DNA of 64,000 nucleotides from Lachnospiraceae bacterium (GTDB taxonomy: Bacteria > Bacillota > Clostridia > Lachnospirales > Lachnospiraceae): positions 1-64,000 of the forward strand of contig JAGANL010000015.1 of NCBI GenBank assembly GCA_017624235.1. The letters run 5' to 3'. Below, piece by piece: positions 60,574 through 64,000 of the stretch. Below the pieces are notes generated by a model. It was not told where the DNA came from. It made no database searches and saw only the letters and a list, made by a program, of their open reading frames with translations. Made by a program: the position numbers and the translations under genes. Numbering within the stretch: the stretch's first letter is position 1; the number at the start of each line of letters is the position of its first letter.

Positions 60574-61869
60574 TTATTCCTCTTCCTTTTCTTCCGCCTT
60601 ATCCGTCTGGGCCTCCGCAACCGAAAGCACCACCTGGAACGGCTCCCTCAATTCTACTCCATCCGGCAGATTCAGAGTAACCTCAGGGTGATAGGTTCCT
60701 GCTGCCAGCTTGTCATTTTCTTTCAGTGTATTGATATCAACAAATCCTGTAATCGTCAGATCCGTCAGCTTACTGATATTCTCGGCCAGTCCTACCGTCT
60801 CGAGAACCGCCGGTTCCTCCATATTCCGTATCTCCGCTTCCATACCTTCCGGCACATTCTGCAGTACGATATTATTGGCATCCACACGAATCTCCGCGGT
60901 TTCCTCTTTTTCAATATAAACCGTAACGGATACCTTGCCACTGAAGCTGCTGTCAGCCAAAAAGACATTTTCAGGCAGATACTGCTTCAGATTGATCAAA
61001 GTCAGCATATCACTGTTCTGCCCTGTGATATTCAGAGCCTCTTCCGGGATGGCAATCTCCGCAATATTTTTGATGACATTGTTTCGTCCTGCCACAACAA
61101 CCGTTTCCGGATTGCTGGTAATCTCACCAGTTGCCTGATAGCCGTCCGCCGGAGTGCCTGACACGGCAAAACGCAGCGGTACTTCCTTCTTCTGGAGAAT
61201 GGTTGCAGACACCGTAATATTGCTGATACTCTTGGTAATGCTCTTATCCTCAATAATATTGCCATCCGCATCATAAAGCCGAATCGGGTAATCTGCCTGA
61301 ATACTGGTTGTAATGCCTTCCACCGAAACCTCTACCGCAGCTCTTGCCACTTTGGAGATTTTGGATTCCGGTCCGGAAAGTCTGACCAGATTCTGGTCCG
61401 TACTGACTTCACCCAGCATATAGCCATCTCCCGGTTCTCCGGCCGTCGTTGTCTCGATGACCATCTGAACCCGCTTCACATCCTCTACATTGACCTTCAG
61501 GTTTTCTGTATCGGATCGGATATTCTCCAGCTTGTCATTGTTTTCATTGGTTGCCAGATTGATGTGAACCGTATTCATAAAGGTCAGATCCTGCATATCT
61601 GCCGTTGCTACAATGCTCTCTCTCGTAATCGTACTGATAATGGAACGCTTTGCCGCAACCGTCACATCAATCGTATCGGTTCCATCCAGTACCTCAAATA
61701 CCTTGCCCTGCTCGGTTACCGAATCCGTATTCAGGATCGTCACCGGTATATCACTGAATTTTTTCCGGATGACAGGATCCTCAATATTGATTACTACCAG
61801 CCAGAGCACCACGGAACAAAGGACTGCAAGGATTTTCAGTCCCAGGTTATCTGTCAGTTTCTTTTTCAC
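60574..61869 (-). CDS. cdaR: CdaA regulator CdaR (YbbR-repeat protein)
   Basis: A 431-aa protein with one N-terminal membrane anchor (about 9-27) and four YbbR repeats outside the membrane, seen as recurring blocks such as VEDVKRVQMVIE, GEPGDGYMLGEVSTDQNLVRLSGP and VAVSGTPADGYQATGEITSNPETVVVAG, each with a Gly-Tyr turn. It controls the diadenylate cyclase encoded just upstream. It uses a GTG start with AAGGAAGG and overlaps cdaA by 23 nt. The acidic C-terminus (DKAEEKEEE) is unusual but not domain-defining. Confidence 0.9.
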   Translation of the reverse strand: MKKKLTDNLGLKILAVLCSVVLWLVVINIEDPVIRKKFSDIPVTILNTDSVTEQGKVFEVLDGTDTIDVTVAAKRSIISTITRESIVATADMQDLTFMNTVHINLATNENNDKLENIRSDTENLKVNVEDVKRVQMVIETTTAGEPGDGYMLGEVSTDQNLVRLSGPESKISKVARAAVEVSVEGITTSIQADYPIRLYDADGNIIEDKSITKSISNITVSATILQKKEVPLRFAVSGTPADGYQATGEITSNPETVVVAGRNNVIKNIAEIAIPEEALNITGQNSDMLTLINLKQYLPENVFLADSSFSGKVSVTVYIEKEETAEIRVDANNIVLQNVPEGMEAEIRNMEEPAVLETVGLAENISKLTDLTITGFVDINTLKENDKLAAGTYHPEVTLNLPDGVELREPFQVVLSVAEAQTDKAEEKEEE

Positions 61870-62728
61870 TCTTGGACCTTCCTTTCCACAGTCTTCTCTT
61901 TTTCTCTTCCACCTGCTTATTCTGTATCATCATAAGCTTTTCCCGAAGACTGTCTGCATCCAGCTTCCGATACAGCTCGCCTTCATAGGCCACACTGACG
62001 TGACCGGTCTCCTCCGATACGATCACCGTCATGGAATCCGTAACCTCAGAAATACCTACTCCGGCACGGTGTCTTGTTCCCAGCTCCTTGCTGAGCGCCA
62101 TATTATCGGAAAGCGGCAGATAACAGGTAGCCGAAACGATTCGGTCTCCGCGCACAATAACAGCACCGTCGTGCAACGGTGTATTGTGCTCAAAAATATT
62201 GATCAAAAGCTGGCTCGTCAGGATACCGTCCACTTCGATGCCGGTCCGTTCAAACTCACTCAGAGAATGATTCTGCTCGATTACAATAAGTGCCCCTGTC
62301 TTGACCTTGCCCATCTCAAAGCTGGCCTTGACAATTTCGTTCATCGTTTTATCAGAGAAACGTCCTTCGGACACCTTCCCGTTATCAAAAGGGAACAATG
62401 CCGCTACGATATTCTTCCTTCCCAACTGTTCTAAAGCCCTTCTTAGCTCCGGCTGCAGCACAACAACAATAGCAACCACAGCAAGACTCAGGACATTCCG
62501 CACAATCCACAGAATCGTGTTCATTTGGAAAAGCGCAGCAATCAGTATGAACACCATAATGACTACAACGCCCTTTAAGAGTGCCCATGCCTTGGTATTT
62601 TTCACCCACAGCATAATCTGGTACACCAAAAAGGAGATGATCAGAATCTCCACTACATCATTCCAGCCAACGGGGGGAACATATACTTCATACTGCAAAT
62701 TTTGAATAAAATTGGTCAACCGTTCCAT
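61847..62728 (-). CDS. cdaA: Diadenylate cyclase
   Basis: Makes the second messenger c-di-AMP from two ATP. Three N-terminal helices (about 22-95) lead to the DAC domain, with the DGA motif in LHDGAVIVRGDRI and the RHR motif in GTRHRAGVG. The length of 293 aa is typical of CdaA, the membrane-bound cyclase encoded with cdaR and glmM. The product controls potassium and osmolyte transport and wall homeostasis. It lies just downstream of two small membrane-protein genes of unknown role. Confidence 0.95.
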   Translation of the reverse strand: MERLTNFIQNLQYEVYVPPVGWNDVVEILIISFLVYQIMLWVKNTKAWALLKGVVVIMVFILIAALFQMNTILWIVRNVLSLAVVAIVVVLQPELRRALEQLGRKNIVAALFPFDNGKVSEGRFSDKTMNEIVKASFEMGKVKTGALIVIEQNHSLSEFERTGIEVDGILTSQLLINIFEHNTPLHDGAVIVRGDRIVSATCYLPLSDNMALSKELGTRHRAGVGISEVTDSMTVIVSEETGHVSVAYEGELYRKLDADSLREKLMMIQNKQVEEKKRRLWKGRSKSEKETDR

Positions 62729-62756
62729 ATACTGCTTACCTTGTTACCTAATCTGT

Positions 62757-63725
62757 CTAATATCTTGGTCTGCTTCCGTTCCTTGCGGGAGCTTTTCTTT
62801 GTGTATTGATCCGCTTCACGGATTTTTCCGGCGTAGCCAGTGTAATTTTCGGCACTGCCTTTACATAATAGTAATATTCATCGTCTTCAAACTGCACCAA
62901 TTCAGTTCTGCTGTAATCCACATTGAAAGCGAAAAACTGTATCAGCTTTGCAATCGCCAGAGACGCGATTGTGCCCAAAATCGTGCCTGCTATCGAAATG
63001 TTCGTATCAAAAATCAAATCTCCCAGCAATAAGATGACCACATCCGCTAACGCACCTGCCATCATTGCAATCGTCCAGGAATGATTGATTGACATTCTGC
63101 GAATCAGATATACCAGAATAACGGTCACAGCAAAAGCTGCCACCGTAACCAACATTGCCTTGTTATTGAGAAGTCCGTCAAAAACGACCTTAAACTTCTG
63201 CATTCCGTTCTCTGCATCCGTCACTCCCAGTGTTGCCTGATTCTCTGCAATATATGCCAGAATATAGTAAACCATGACACCACAGCTGACCGAAACTGCT
63301 GCCACAGGCGTTCCTAATAGTCCCATCGCCAGAGGCACCGCATACGGTATTTTCAGTAGAAAGCAGACCGGAAGGAACAGCACGACCAATGTATCTTTTG
63401 GTGAAAACCGGAAATAAAGCAAAAACATCAAAAGGAATACCGCAAAGACCACCAATGCACACTCCACTGATAACGCATATAGATGCAGCAGCATGAACAG
63501 CGCTGCCGCCAGTATGATACAGTTCATGGGCAGGAAGGAACACATCAAAGCCACGATCAGCACGACTGGAAAGCTCTTGAGCTTTTCCATATATCCCCAG
63601 GCCCCATTGATGAGCAGCAGCGATAGAAGCGCCAGCAGGAATTTAAATAAAGGAATGAGATAAATCTCATATTTTCCGTAAAAATTCCTGATCTGCTCCT
63701 TCAATACAAGTAAAGTTTTCATCAT
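62757..63725 (-). CDS. Polytopic membrane protein upstream of cdaA
   Basis: A 322-aa protein with about nine hydrophobic segments. IVLVLKEQIRNFYGKYEI-like N-terminal residues lead into helices, a loop with ENQATLGVTDAENG, and a cytoplasmic C-terminal tail (YSRTELVQFEDDEYYYYVKAVPKI) ending in basic TQRKAPARNGS. The tail motif EDDEYYYYVKAVPK is seen in conserved Lachnospiraceae proteins encoded next to cdaA, but I cannot name a family. The start at 63725 follows AGGA; a longer frame would overlap the preceding gene. A role in the c-di-AMP/cell-wall region is inferred from position. Confidence 0.65.
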   Translation of the reverse strand: MMKTLLVLKEQIRNFYGKYEIYLIPLFKFLLALLSLLLINGAWGYMEKLKSFPVVLIVALMCSFLPMNCIILAAALFMLLHLYALSVECALVVFAVFLLMFLLYFRFSPKDTLVVLFLPVCFLLKIPYAVPLAMGLLGTPVAAVSVSCGVMVYYILAYIAENQATLGVTDAENGMQKFKVVFDGLLNNKAMLVTVAAFAVTVILVYLIRRMSINHSWTIAMMAGALADVVILLLGDLIFDTNISIAGTILGTIASLAIAKLIQFFAFNVDYSRTELVQFEDDEYYYYVKAVPKITLATPEKSVKRINTQRKAPARNGSRPRY

Positions 63726-63750
63726 TTCTAATCCTTTCGGCAGCCTCCTC

Positions 63751-63951
63751 TTATTTTCTGTTTTCTTCCTCATACAGTAAGGAGAGCTGCTTTAAGTTGT
63801 TATAATATTGCCGAAGGCTCTTTCTTGCTCTGCTATACCGATAGGAATATACAATATAAGAAATCACGGCATAAACAGCAACAAAAATCACATACACAAG
63901 CAGGAGCTTCCTGCCTGCTGCCAACAGATCTTTGTTATAAATATCCTGCAT
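63751..63951 (-). CDS. Small membrane protein at the window edge
   Basis: About 66 aa from the ATG at 63951, with one helix (LLLVYVIFVAVYAVISYIV) followed by a basic, helical tail (YRYSRARKSLRQYYNNLKQL). The frame remains open to the right edge through a GTG at 63996, so a longer start is possible. It ends 26 nt before the next gene and probably shares its operon with cdaA. Function unknown. Confidence 0.5.
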   Translation of the reverse strand: MQDIYNKDLLAAGRKLLLVYVIFVAVYAVISYIVYSYRYSRARKSLRQYYNNLKQLSLLYEEENRK

Positions 63952-64000
63952 GAATACTTCAAAATCATAGATTACCGCAGCACCACATAAAATCACAAAT

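Overview
The window looks like part of a chromosome of a spore-forming, low-GC Gram-positive bacterium, most likely a gut Lachnospiraceae (Roseburia/Blautia-type). The support is an intact cdaA-cdaR-glmM block, an HPr with both His15 and Ser46, a DUF3048 lipoprotein, a stand-alone Spo0A DNA-binding domain and a CotH-family kinase. No database search was possible, so the taxonomic call is inference. Almost the whole window is one very large surface-polysaccharide island. The only clearly core region is the right end. No tRNA, rRNA, CRISPR array or complete insertion sequence was seen.

Layout. (A) 1-18375, minus strand: a capsule/exopolysaccharide operon read right to left. It holds a GtrB-like GT2, a GT2, a WbaP-type initiating phosphosugar transferase, a Wzz-like chain-length protein with a kinase remnant, several GTs, an EpsG-type polymerase, a double GT4, a GT8-like enzyme, a DUF3990 protein, a GT52-like transferase, an ABC exporter, an MNT/HEPN toxin-antitoxin pair, a GT2, and pseB-pseC for an amino sugar. 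The pathway probably continues beyond the left edge. (B) 18470-29058: two coupled membrane proteins, the orphan Spo0A-C regulator, a GDP-L-fucose operon (gmd, a membrane protein, fcl, manC) divergent from an AraC regulator, a DUF212 phosphatase-like protein, and an AAA/PD-(D/E)XK protein. (C) 29129-35301: an SH3b protein, GtrB, an FdtA-like ketoisomerase, GtrII, an FdtB-like transaminase and an acyltransferase, resembling a lateral-sugar decoration module. (D) 35459-39998, plus strand: ugd, VTC, DUF4956, CotH. (E) 39966-46880: two acyltransferases, rfbD, a large inverted-repeat element, DUF2304 and three GTs. (F) 47057-48202: DUF3048 lipoprotein. (G) 48291-58754: fucosyltransferase GT11, Wzx flippase, pyruvyl transferase, two GT2s, a giant DUF2142 membrane protein and leuA. 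(H) 58820-64000: HPr and the c-di-AMP/glmM operon.

How it works together (inference). Region A starts the lipid-linked glycan, extends it and controls its length. B supplies GDP-fucose, which the GT11 in G could use. C and E supply 6-deoxy/amino sugars, lateral glycosylation and O-acetylation. G adds a flippase and pyruvylation. GlmM in H supplies glucosamine-1-P for peptidoglycan and UDP-GlcNAc.

The items most worth a second look are the ~267-bp nested inverted-repeat element at 43268-43534, the orphan Spo0A-C gene with its own 0A-like boxes, the ART-like DUF3990 protein inside the EPS operon, the Wzz protein with a P-loop-less kinase tail, the VTC-DUF4956-CotH cassette, and in-frame tandem repeats inside three surface-modification genes.
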